Origin: CAVVTR01 sp963751245
GTDB lineage: Bacteria > Acidobacteriota > Thermoanaerobaculia > Thermoanaerobaculales > Thermoanaerobaculaceae
Reading direction: 5' to 3'
DNA length: 64,000 nucleotides
NCBI GenBank assembly: GCA_963751245.1
Contig: CAVVTR010000012.1
Coordinates: 124,001-188,000 of the forward strand
Made by a program: the position numbers and the translations under genes. The notes beneath the pieces are model-generated. The model ran no database searches. It had not been told where the DNA came from and worked only from the letters and a program-made list of their open reading frames with translations. Shown piece after piece: positions 1 through 7,379 of this stretch (positions within the stretch are counted from its first letter, which is position 1; each line of letters starts with the position of its first letter).

Positions 1-395
1 CGATGCTGGTGGGCACCGCTGTGGCCACGGTTTCCTGGATCCTGCCGGCCCTGGCCCCGGCGGCCGCGGGCGTCGTGGCTCTGGGGATCGCCGTGTGGTC
101 GCTGGGCGAGATGACCTGCTCCGCCCGCTTCTTCGAGTACTGCGGCACCATCGCGCCGGGGGACCAGGTCGCCCTCTACCTGGGCTACTCCTTCCTGGCC
201 ATCTTCCTCGGGAACCTCTACTCGGGTCCCTGGGCCGGCACTCTCTACCAGCGTTTCCTGGCCGACCCGGCCGCGGCGGGGCGTCCGCCCCACTTTGCGG
301 CGTTCTTCGCCGGCGTCATGCTCATGGGGGTGCTGTCCACGGTGGGCCTCGCCGTCTACTCCGCCGTGTCCGGGCCGCGCAGGACGCCGGCCTGA
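1..395 (+). CDS. C-terminal end of an MFS-type membrane transporter (partial)
   Basis: Only the last ~130 codons are in the window; the frame is open to the left edge, so the methionine at position 3 is probably internal. The visible part has three hydrophobic segments (about residues 5-30, 55-75 and 100-122), separated by a loop reading GEMTCSARFFEYCGTIAP and then GNLYSGPWAG. That pattern matches the last helices of major facilitator permeases related to peptide/solute MFS proteins. The substrate cannot be told. The 3' end overlaps the convergent DUF4013 gene by 40 bases. Confidence 0.6.
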   Translation, partial: MLVGTAVATVSWILPALAPAAAGVVALGIAVWSLGEMTCSARFFEYCGTIAPGDQVALYLGYSFLAIFLGNLYSGPWAGTLYQRFLADPAAAGRPPHFAAFFAGVMLMGVLSTVGLAVYSAVSGPRRTPA

Positions 396-1171
396 GGCGC
401 TCCCGGCGGGGGCAGTACGGGAAGCGGCGCCGCCGGCGCGCCGGCGGGGGGCGCCGGGGCGGCGGGACAACCCTCGCGGTAGGCCGAGGCGAAGGCGTGC
501 ACCGCCACGCAGTGGGCCAGAAACCGCGTGGCGAAGATGCCCACGCAGACGACCAGCAGCCCCACCTGCGCGACGATCTCGGCGGCCACGGCGACGAGGA
601 AGGCGAGCAGGTACGCTCCCGCCGCGGCGCCGATGCGGCGGCTCAGCCGGGTGACGTCGAACGCCGCGCTGAGCTCGCCCTCGGCGACGGAGGCGAGGAG
701 CGCGGCGGGCAGGACGAACAGCGTCGCCAGGGCGGCGACCGGCAGCACTAGCAGCACCGGCAGCCACGCGGCCCATGGCGCGCCCAGGGCGACGAACAGG
801 AACGCCATGGCGGCGGTGAGCCCGGCCGCGGGGAGGAAGAGGCCGAGGCTCAGAAGCCACAGCTTGATCCCTTCCACCAAATCCTCGTCGAGCCGGTCCC
901 ACGCCGGCAGCCCGGCGGCGTCGCCCCGGAACACGCCCAGGGCGATGCGACGGAAGTAGCCCAGGGTGATCCAGCGGCTGCCGAGCCCCGCCACGGCCGC
1001 CAGGATCACCGTGGTCAACGGGAAGCCGTGGCGCAGGGAGTGGCGCAGCGTCCCCAGGAGCGCGGGAAGGACGACGAGGAGCGGAAACAGCTCGAGCAGC
1101 GCACCGATGGCGGTGCGCCGGAGCCACGAGGGCTCCCGGAACGGGAACGACAGGCTCCTGCCGATCTCCAT
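356..1171 (-). CDS. DUF4013 family integral membrane protein
   Basis: This 271-residue protein has about five hydrophobic segments and no signal peptidase site. The N-terminal pattern (FPFREPSWLRR, then GYFRRIALGVFRGDAAGLPAWD and LVEGIKLW) is the DUF4013 signature: membrane spans around a conserved 'R...G...LP.W' loop facing the cytoplasm. The last ~35 residues are a Pro/Ala-rich tail. The function of the family is unknown. It is divergent from deoC with 63 bases between starts, and convergent with the transporter fragment. Start chosen as the only methionine before the first helix. Confidence 0.7.
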   Translation of the reverse strand: MEIGRSLSFPFREPSWLRRTAIGALLELFPLLVVLPALLGTLRHSLRHGFPLTTVILAAVAGLGSRWITLGYFRRIALGVFRGDAAGLPAWDRLDEDLVEGIKLWLLSLGLFLPAAGLTAAMAFLFVALGAPWAAWLPVLLVLPVAALATLFVLPAALLASVAEGELSAAFDVTRLSRRIGAAAGAYLLAFLVAVAAEIVAQVGLLVVCVGIFATRFLAHCVAVHAFASAYREGCPAAPAPPAGAPAAPLPVLPPPGAPQAGVLRGPDTAE

Positions 1172-1212
1172 GGCGTTCTACCTTACGGCCTTCGAGCGAC
1201 AAGGTTTCCTGC

Positions 1213-1218
1213 TACCAT
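1213..1218 (+). promoter_or_regulatory. Candidate extended -10 element of deoC
   Basis: TACCAT preceded by TGC (TGnTAnnnT form) lies 16 bases before the deoC ATG, which has a GAGGTGG ribosome site just upstream. No convincing -35 is visible. The same TGnTAnnnT layout recurs before dinB, the PepSY gene and the gene at 16815. Confidence 0.35.
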
Positions 1219-1234
1219 CCCCCCGAGGTGGACC

Positions 1235-1918
1235 ATGGATCCAGTTCGCGCCCTGGCCGAAGCCATCGACCACACGCTCCTCGCTCCTGCGGCGACCCGT
1301 GACGACATCCGGAGGCTGTGCCTGGAGGCGGAGGCGGAGCGCTTCGCGGCCGTCTGTGTGAACCCGCTGTGGGTCGCGGAGGCCGCCGGGCGCCTCGAGG
1401 GGTCCGGGATCCCCGTGGCGTCGGTGGTGGGGTTTCCGCTGGGAGCAACGCCCTCCGGCGTGAAGGTCGCCGAGGCCGAGCAGGCCCTGTCGGCGGGGGC
1501 GCGGGAGCTGGACATGGTCCTGGCTGTCGGGTTGCTCAAGGGCGGTGAGGACGCGGCGGTCGAGGCGGACGTGTCCGCCGTCGCCGCTGCCGCCCACGCC
1601 CGGGGTGCCCTGCTGAAGGTGATCCTGGAGACCTGCCTGCTCTCGGAGCCGGAGAAGGAGCGCGCCGCGCGGCTCGCCGTCGGCGGTGGCGCCGACTTCC
1701 TCAAGACCTCCACCGGCTTCGGCGTGGGCGGTGCGACCGTGGAGGACGTGGCCCTGCTGCGCCGGCTGGCGCCGCCGGCGGTGAAGGTGAAGGCTTCGGG
1801 CGGCATCCGCACCTTCGCCCAGGCCCGCGCCATGATGGCCGCGGGGGCGAGCCGCCTCGGCGCGTCGGCGGGGGTCGCCATCCTGGAGGAAGCACGGCGC
1901 TGGGTCGCCTCCCACTGA
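1235..1918 (+). CDS. deoC: Deoxyribose-phosphate aldolase
   Basis: This 227-residue class I aldolase interconverts 2-deoxyribose 5-phosphate with acetaldehyde and glyceraldehyde 3-phosphate in deoxynucleoside breakdown. It is a cytoplasmic TIM barrel. The family pattern is complete: IDHTLL near residue 11, NPLWV near 43, GFPLG at 66-70, the acidic residue in ELDMV (Asp93), the Schiff-base lysine in FLKTSTGF (Lys157) and the second lysine in VKASGGIR (Lys186). The reading frame is open further upstream, but the ATG at 1235 has a good ribosome site and starts exactly where family members start. A YpsA-like gene follows 13 bases downstream, probably in the same transcript. Confidence 0.95.
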   Translation: MDPVRALAEAIDHTLLAPAATRDDIRRLCLEAEAERFAAVCVNPLWVAEAAGRLEGSGIPVASVVGFPLGATPSGVKVAEAEQALSAGARELDMVLAVGLLKGGEDAAVEADVSAVAAAAHARGALLKVILETCLLSEPEKERAARLAVGGGADFLKTSTGFGVGGATVEDVALLRRLAPPAVKVKASGGIRTFAQARAMMAAGASRLGASAGVAILEEARRWVASH

Positions 1919-1931
1919 GGGGCGCTCGGCG

Positions 1932-2402
1932 GTGGCCGGGGTTCCGAACGTGCGCATCGTCTCCGGGGGTCAGACCGGCGTCGATCGCGCCGCCCTGGAC
2001 GTGGCGCTGGCGCTCCGGCTGCCCTGCGGCGGCTGGTGCCCGCGGGGGCGGCGCGCCGAGGACGGCGCCATCCCCGCCCGCTACCCGCTGCGCGAGACGG
2101 CCTCCTCCGGCTATCCCGAGCGCACCCGGCGCAACGTGGAGGACACCGACGGCACGCTGATCCTCGCCCGGGGCACCCCGCGGGGCGGCACCGCACTCAC
2201 CCTCCGCCTCGCCCGCGCCGCCGGGCGGCCCGTCCTGGTCGTGGACCTCTCGGCGGACCCGGACGCAGGAGCTGCGCGGCGGTGGCTCGACGCCCAGCGC
2301 ATCCGTAGCCTCAACGTCGCGGGCCCCCGGGAGAGCGACAACGCGGGCGTCGGCGCCCAGGCGTCCCGGTACCTGCTCCTCGTGCTGCGACCTACGGCGT
2401 GA
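1932..2402 (+). CDS. YpsA/SLOG-type putative molybdenum carrier protein
   Basis: This 156-residue cytoplasmic protein begins with RIVSGGQTGVDRAALD, the glycine-rich loop of the YpsA/'putative molybdenum carrier' branch of the SLOG (Rossmann-like) superfamily. It also has the matching GGWCPRGRRAEDG, the 'RNVEDTDGTLIL' strand and the C-terminal GPRESD region. The fold binds nucleotides or their derivatives; the actual ligand in this branch is not firmly known. The GTG start sits 13 bases after deoC, suggesting cotranscription. Its last 11 bases overlap the convergent PKD gene. Confidence 0.75.
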   Translation: MAGVPNVRIVSGGQTGVDRAALDVALALRLPCGGWCPRGRRAEDGAIPARYPLRETASSGYPERTRRNVEDTDGTLILARGTPRGGTALTLRLARAAGRPVLVVDLSADPDAGAARRWLDAQRIRSLNVAGPRESDNAGVGAQASRYLLLVLRPTA

Positions 2403-3459
2403 CGATGGCAGGCACCAGGGTCGGGTCTCCGGTGAGGTTGTCCACCACCGAGGCGTAGGCGAAGAACCGGCCCCCAGCGAGGGCGGTGGACACGAGGATG
2501 TAGCCGTCCGGAACAACCTCCCCGGTGACCTGCTCGAACGCCCTGTCGAGCTGGCGGAACTCGTACGGCTTCAGCGTCACGTCCACAGTCCCCAGCAGGC
2601 GGCCGTCTGCGAGGTAGAAGGCGGCTCGCACCGGCAGAGCCACCGCGGTGGCGCTCAGGAGGCCGAGGTTGGTGCGGAAGCCCTGGGCCAGGGAGGGGTC
2701 GTGGGACAGCTGCAGGAGGCGGCCCACCTCGCCGTAAGCGATGGCTTCGCCGACGTGCACGGCGGGCACGAACTGTCCGTAGGTACCGGAGGCGCCGGCG
2801 TTGTACGTCCGGGAGGTGGCGGCCAGCGTCGCCGCCGAGGGCGTGAGCCGGATCGCCGCGGCGCCGTCGGTCACGCCGAACGTCTCCGCCAGCACGTCGG
2901 CGAGGCGGAGCGAGCTCCGGATGCCCATGGTGACGGTCGCGGAGGGCGGCTGGCTGTTGTCCTGGTTGCGCCCGAGCAGCTTCATCGTGACGGTCACCGC
3001 GTGGTTTCCGTAATTCTGCAGCTCCACGTCGGACCGCCAGACCGTGCTGTTGCTCCCCTCCGAGTGGGCCGTCGCCAGCACGTAGATGTCCGTCGGAGAG
3101 GGGGGCTCCGGGACCTCCTCGACGGTGACCTGGGTGGTGCCCGCGACATCGGCGCCCCCGACGCTTCCCTCGGCGGCGACGGTGAAGGTCCCCACGCCCA
3201 CGTAGGTGTGGGTGATGGTGGTGCACCCGCCGAACAGGGAACAGGCCGAGCTCCAGGCCGCCGTGGCCGTGGCCCCGTCGCCGAAGTCGAAGCCGATGGT
3301 GTCCTCCGGGGCGATGATGGCCGGGGAGAAGGTGAAGGTGACTTGGGAGCCTACCGTGGTGACCGCCGGCTGAGCGGACAGGGTGAGGGTGGCGGCGGAG
3401 GCGGCGGTCGCTGCGAGGGCTGCCGCGAGGGCCAGCGAGGCTGTTGCGAGTCTGTGCAT
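2392..3459 (-). CDS. Secreted PKD-domain protein
   Basis: This 355-residue protein has a clear Sec signal peptide (positively charged start, then an Ala-rich core ending ASAA near residue 23). Residues ~25-113 form an Ig-like PKD domain (FDFGDG followed by THTYVGVGTFTV). After a Pro-rich linker, residues ~125-355 are a second beta-rich region (LQNYGNHAVTVTMKLLG ... ATSRTYN) of a type common in secreted acidobacterial proteins, possibly an adhesin or surface scaffold. No catalytic motif is seen. The gene has its own upstream promoter-like signal. Confidence 0.65.
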   Translation of the reverse strand: MHRLATASLALAAALAATAASAATLTLSAQPAVTTVGSQVTFTFSPAIIAPEDTIGFDFGDGATATAAWSSACSLFGGCTTITHTYVGVGTFTVAAEGSVGGADVAGTTQVTVEEVPEPPSPTDIYVLATAHSEGSNSTVWRSDVELQNYGNHAVTVTMKLLGRNQDNSQPPSATVTMGIRSSLRLADVLAETFGVTDGAAAIRLTPSAATLAATSRTYNAGASGTYGQFVPAVHVGEAIAYGEVGRLLQLSHDPSLAQGFRTNLGLLSATAVALPVRAAFYLADGRLLGTVDVTLKPYEFRQLDRAFEQVTGEVVPDGYILVSTALAGGRFFAYASVVDNLTGDPTLVPAIVTP

Positions 3460-3542
3460 CCTTTCCCCCTTGTCGTGGGCCCTGGGGACGTAACGAGGTC
3501 AGGTCCGCGTGCCGTCCACGAGCCTCCGGCAAACTTTGCGCC

Positions 3543-3564
3543 AGTATAGTGACGCCACTGTCAC
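3543..3564 (-). promoter_or_regulatory. Candidate -10 (TATACT) with adjoining inverted repeat upstream of the PKD gene
   Basis: On the minus strand TATACT (3548-3543) matches five of six -10 bases. Directly upstream is GTGAC-N6-GTCAC (3549-3564), where a repressor or activator could bind between the -35 and -10. No good -35 is visible, which would fit activator dependence. The leader to the start codon at 3459 would be about 75 bases. The rest of 3460-3784 holds the glnA promoter region and leader; I see no gene in it. Confidence 0.35.
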
Positions 3565-3610
3565 GCAACCGTGTGCTGGATCACCCGGGGGCCCGGCCGC
3601 GAAGACCGCG

Positions 3611-3639
3611 TGGTCGGGGCCTTGTGAATCTGTTAACAT
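3611..3639 (+). promoter_or_regulatory. Candidate glnA promoter with extended -10
   Basis: TAACAT (3634-3639) preceded by TGT gives an extended -10; a weak -35 (TGGTCG, 3611-3616) lies 17 bases upstream. It would leave a ~140-base GC-rich leader before glnA that can fold (CGGGCCG near 3676 pairs with CGGCCCG downstream). I do not recognise a known riboswitch in it. Confidence 0.35.
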
Positions 3640-3784
3640 GACCCTCCGTCCCTGGTGAGGCGGACAGGGGGATGCCGCGCCGGGCCGGGGAGCCGCACGC
3701 CGTGCCCCACCGCTCGGCCCGTCGCCCCCATCCCCCCGGCTCCGGCCGGGCTCGCCGGCCAGGGGCGGCCAGGGAGCGCATGAC

Positions 3785-5203
3785 ATGTTCACGACCTTCG
3801 AAGAGGCCCAGGCGTTCATCAGCAGCCGCGGGATCGCCGTCATCGACCTGAAGTTCTGCGACTTGTGGGGGCGGTGGCATCACGTCACGCTCCCCGCCGC
3901 CCGCTTCGCCCCCGATCTCATGGAGAAGGGCGTGGGCTTCGACGGCTCCAGCGTCGGGTTCAAGTCCATCAGCTCGGGCGACATGGCCATGGTGCCCGAC
4001 CTGCGCACCGCCTTCGTGGATCCGTTCTGGGAGGTCGGCTGCCTCAGCTTCATCTGCGACACCATCGAGGCGGACACCCGGCAGCCGTTCCTCTACGATC
4101 CCAGGGCCATCGCCCGCCGGGCCGAGGGCTACCTCGCCGGGGCGGGCGTGGCGGAGCGCAGCGCCTGGGGGCCCGAGTACGAGTTCTACGCCTTCGACGG
4201 GATCTCCTACGAGAACGGCATGAACGTGGCGTCGTACCGGGTGGAGTCGGCGGAGGGGCACTGGCGCAGCCCCGAGCTCGGCACCGGCTACACCATTCCC
4301 CACCACGGGGGCTACCACGCGATCCCGCCTCAGGACCGGCTGTTCACCCTGAGGAACAGGATCACCATGCACCTCCTCGACATGGGAGTGGACGTCAAGT
4401 ACCACCACCACGAGGTGGGCGGTCCGGGGCAGTGCGAGATCGAGACCCCGATGCTGTCCCTGCAGGCCGCCGGCGACACGACGCTGATCATCAAGTACGT
4501 GGCGCGGATGGTCGCCAGCCAGCTGGGCATGACCGTGACGTTCATGCCGAAGCCCCTCTACGGCGAGGCCGGGTCGGGCATGCACTTCCACCAGCAGCTG
4601 TGGCGTGGCGGCGAGAACCTCTGCTACGACGCCGACGGCTACGGGAGCCTGAGCGAGCTCGCCCGGTCCTACATCGCCGGCCTCCTCTTCCACGGCGGGG
4701 CCGTGATGGCGTTCACCAACCCCTCGACGAACTCCTACCGCCGCCTGGTGCCCGGGTTCGAGGCGCCGGTGAGCGCCGTGTTCTCCCTCGGGAACCGCTC
4801 GGCGGCGATCCGCATCCCCAAGTACGCCAACCGTCCCGAGAACGCCCGCTTCGAGTTCCGGCCCCCCGACGCCACCTGCAACCCCTACCTGGCGGTGGCG
4901 GCGCAGCTCATGGCAGGGATCGACGGGATCCGGCGGCACCTCGATCCCTCCGAGCTCGGGTTCGGGCCGGTGGACGCGGACATCTTCTCGTGGACCGAGG
5001 AGCAGAAGGCGTCGATCAAGGCGCTCCCCACGTCCCTGTCGGAGGCCGTGGGCGCGCTCGAGCAGGACCACGAGTTCCTCCTGTCCGGCGACGTCTTCAA
5101 CGTCGACCTGATCCAGCGGTGGATCGCGCGCAAGCGGGGCGAGCAGCGCGAGGTGCGCAACCGTCCCCACCCCTACGAGATCGAGCTCTACTACGATCTC
5201 TGA
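3785..5203 (+). CDS. glnA: Type I glutamine synthetase
   Basis: This 472-residue enzyme makes glutamine from glutamate, ammonia and ATP and is the entry point of nitrogen assimilation. The beta-grasp N-domain contains FDGSS (52-56). The catalytic domain shows GPEYEF (129-134), the HHHEVGGPGQCEIE metal/glutamate stretch (207-220), MHFHQ (266-270), the NPSTNSYRRLVPG glutamate-binding loop (312-324) and the RFEFRPPDATCNPYLA region. Length fits the GlnA family. At the place of the adenylylation tyrosine of enterobacterial enzymes (DKNLY) this protein reads DADIF, with Phe401, so this control point is absent. The ATG at 3785 has a GGGAG ribosome site. Confidence 0.95.
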   Translation: MFTTFEEAQAFISSRGIAVIDLKFCDLWGRWHHVTLPAARFAPDLMEKGVGFDGSSVGFKSISSGDMAMVPDLRTAFVDPFWEVGCLSFICDTIEADTRQPFLYDPRAIARRAEGYLAGAGVAERSAWGPEYEFYAFDGISYENGMNVASYRVESAEGHWRSPELGTGYTIPHHGGYHAIPPQDRLFTLRNRITMHLLDMGVDVKYHHHEVGGPGQCEIETPMLSLQAAGDTTLIIKYVARMVASQLGMTVTFMPKPLYGEAGSGMHFHQQLWRGGENLCYDADGYGSLSELARSYIAGLLFHGGAVMAFTNPSTNSYRRLVPGFEAPVSAVFSLGNRSAAIRIPKYANRPENARFEFRPPDATCNPYLAVAAQLMAGIDGIRRHLDPSELGFGPVDADIFSWTEEQKASIKALPTSLSEAVGALEQDHEFLLSGDVFNVDLIQRWIARKRGEQREVRNRPHPYEIELYYDL

Positions 5204-5350
5204 CCACATGCGGCGGGACCGGTGTATTCTGGTGACAACGTTGCTGGGGGAGCCGACGGGGACGGGGATCGCGATGGCACGACGCGGGTGACACGCGCGG
5301 CTGGAGCCGCAGCGGTATCCGGTCTCGCTCCCAGGGGAGGGGGTGGTGCG

Positions 5351-5743
5351 GTGGTGGAGGATGCGAACTGGGCAGGCGAGGCGAGCGTTCTCGTGGTGGA
5401 CGACGATCCGAGCATCCGGCTGCTCTTCACGAGGATGCTGTCGCGGATGGGCTACCGGGTCGCTGGTGCTGGCAGCGGTGCCGAGGCCGACACCCTCGCC
5501 GGGGAGCAGCGGTTCGACGTGCTCGTGACCGATCTCGTGCTCCCCGACGCTTCGGGCGTCGACGTGGCCCTCCGGATGCGCGCCCGCTGGCCGCGGCTCG
5601 GAGTGATCGTCATCTCCGGCTACGGAGTCGACATCGCCGCGGGAGCCGAGGCGGTCGCGGAGTTCCGCTTCCTGCAGAAGCCGGTCGACATGGCGACCAT
5701 CGCCCGGGAGGTCGAGGCCGTCCTCGGAGGCAGCGCCGGCTGA
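5351..5743 (+). CDS. Stand-alone receiver-domain response regulator (CheY-like)
   Basis: This 130-residue protein is a single phosphoacceptor receiver domain with no output domain. It shows the acidic triad start VLVVDDDPS (Asp17-19), the phosphorylation site in VTDLVLPD (Asp61), the conserved serine in ISGYG and the lysine in LQKPVD (Lys110). It should take a phosphate from a histidine kinase encoded elsewhere. The frame is open up to a GTG at 5222, but a -10-like TATTCT (5225-5230) lies over that codon, and GTG 5351 has a strong purine-rich ribosome site, so I chose 5351. It follows glnA on the same strand. Confidence 0.8.
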   Translation: MVEDANWAGEASVLVVDDDPSIRLLFTRMLSRMGYRVAGAGSGAEADTLAGEQRFDVLVTDLVLPDASGVDVALRMRARWPRLGVIVISGYGVDIAAGAEAVAEFRFLQKPVDMATIAREVEAVLGGSAG

Positions 5744-5780
5744 GGTCTCCCGCCGGCGCCGCGCTCACCCGGGCCGCCTG

Positions 5781-7128
5781 TCATCGTCTCCCGCCGCCGT
5801 GATCGTGGTCGCCGCGGTCGTTTCCGCCGCTGTGGTCCCGGCTGCCGGGCTGCTCGCGCTGGAAGCGCTCGTGCTCCCCGGGGCCGCGCTGCGGCCGTGC
5901 CTCCCGGCCCTGCATCCGCTCCGACGCCCTCGCGCTGCCGGGCGTGCATCCTCTGCTCGAACTGCCGCTGCTGCGCCTGCTCCTTGGCCTGCCCGAACAG
6001 CTGGAACTGCTCGTACTGCCGGGGGCTTCTCTCGAACGCCTGCCGCTGCTGCCGGCCTTCGCGTTCCTGGTGCTGCTGGTACTCGCCGGGGAAGGAGGAG
6101 GTGAAGGGGCCCGTCGCGGCCTGCGGCCGCTGCTCGCCCGGGCGCCGCCCGGACTCCCGGCTCCGCCGTCCCTGCTCGTCCGCGCCGCGGCGGTTGCCGG
6201 GCTGCTCCCCGAAGCCGAACAGCTGGTTCAACTCGCGGTTTCTGAGGGCCTCGAAGCTCCGTGCCTCGGGGAGGATCCCCTCGTCCCCGCCGCGGCGGCC
6301 CCTCTCGAACCTCCGCGGACGCTCGCCGAAGGTGCCTTCCTCCCGGCCGTTGCGCAGGCGCGGGCGGTAGATCCGGAGCTGGTGGTCGCGCTCGCGTTCC
6401 TGTGCCGGGCCCGGCTCACCACGGGCGATCACCTGGAAGCGGGGCAGGGCGCGCCCCGTGGCCCGCTCGATGCGGTCCGGGTCGATGCCGCGGTCCCAGA
6501 CGTGATCGTTCCGCTCGCCGTAGCGGGTCACGTCGCGGGTGTTCCAGTAGTCCCGGTCGAAGCGGCCCTCGCGGTGGATGTAGCGGTGCAGGTTGTCCCT
6601 GTCGAAGTCGCGGTCGCCCACGAAGACCCAGACCCCCTGGGGGATGTAGGCGTCGATGTCGGGCACCGTGAAGCCGATCCCGAGCTGCCATCCGTCCTCA
6701 GGCGGCAGCGGCGCCCAGCCGGCCAGGCCCTCTCCGGACCGCCAGGCGACCCAGGCCGGCGCCCAGACGTCGCCGGGCACCCACACCCACCCCATGTCGG
6801 CGGACAGGGCCCACCGGCCGTAATGGAACGGCGCCCAGCCCCAGTCGAAGTCGGACGCCCAGGTCCAGCCGTCGTCGGTGTAGACCCAGTGCCCCATGGT
6901 GTACGGCTCCCAGCCTTCCTGCATGCCCGTGGGCACCCAGACCTGTCCCCAGGGGTCCAGGTCGGTCCAGAAACCGTACGGCGCAAGCGCCCGGCGGAAG
7001 GTGCCGAGGTCCACCGTCACGCCGGCTCCGGCGCGCAGGCCGATCTCCGCGTTCACCTGGGCCTTCGCCACCTGCGCCGTGCCGGTGAGCGCCAGCACCG
7101 TCGTTAACCCGAGAGCGAGGGCTTTCAT
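5781..7128 (-). CDS. Secreted DUF6600 protein, frameshifted near its C-terminus
   Basis: The ATG at 7128 (GGGAGG site upstream) starts a signal peptide ending near AQVAKA. Residues ~30-200 are a tryptophan-rich DUF6600 region with several 'GxWxYxxxGWxW' units (GHWVYTDDGWTW, DWGWAPFHYGRW, GWVWVPGDVW). The rest is a Gln/Arg/Glu-rich, low-complexity tail. In the first frame the tail turns into a Pro/Ala/Arg run, loses its Gln/Glu character and continues to 5620, into the response regulator. Shifting one base near 5930-5945 restores a tail of the same type (MQGREARPQRGPGEHERFQ...) that stops at 5781, clear of the neighbour. I take 5781 as the true end. Probably an envelope protein of unknown role. 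Confidence 0.6.
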
Positions 7129-7249
7129 CGTCTGCCTCCCTGTCTGCGGGGACCTTCGAGCTGCGTGTGGGCGTCCTCTCGGCCCGCCGGCCGGCGGACC
7201 CGGGGATGGTGCAACGCGCCAGCTGCCTCGCGGACCATCTGCGCGGCTC

Positions 7250-7255
7250 ATCTTA
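7250..7255 (-). promoter_or_regulatory. Candidate -10 element of the DUF6600 gene
   Basis: TAAGAT on the minus strand (7255-7250) lies in the only A+T-rich spot upstream of the gene, ~120 bases before the ATG. It overlaps the alternative upstream GTG at 7251, which argues against that start. The rest of 7129-7379 shows no gene. Confidence 0.3.
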
Positions 7256-7379
7256 TTGTGGTGCCGGCGGCCCGCGCCAGCCGCCGGACCGGCCTCGCTC
7301 CTCAGAACACCGGCGCGGAGGGCGGGGATTCCGCTGCGGCCCGCCGCGGCGTGCCGGGCGGGCCGCGGCGCCGGCGCCC

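Noticed and set aside
3640..3784. GC-rich foldable leader of glnA, considered as a glutamine riboswitch
   Set aside because: I do not see the conserved bases of the known glnA RNA motif; the fold follows from base composition.
5222..5350. Upstream GTG start for the response regulator
   Set aside because: It overlaps a -10-like box and adds only Gly/Asp/Ala-rich sequence before the receiver fold.
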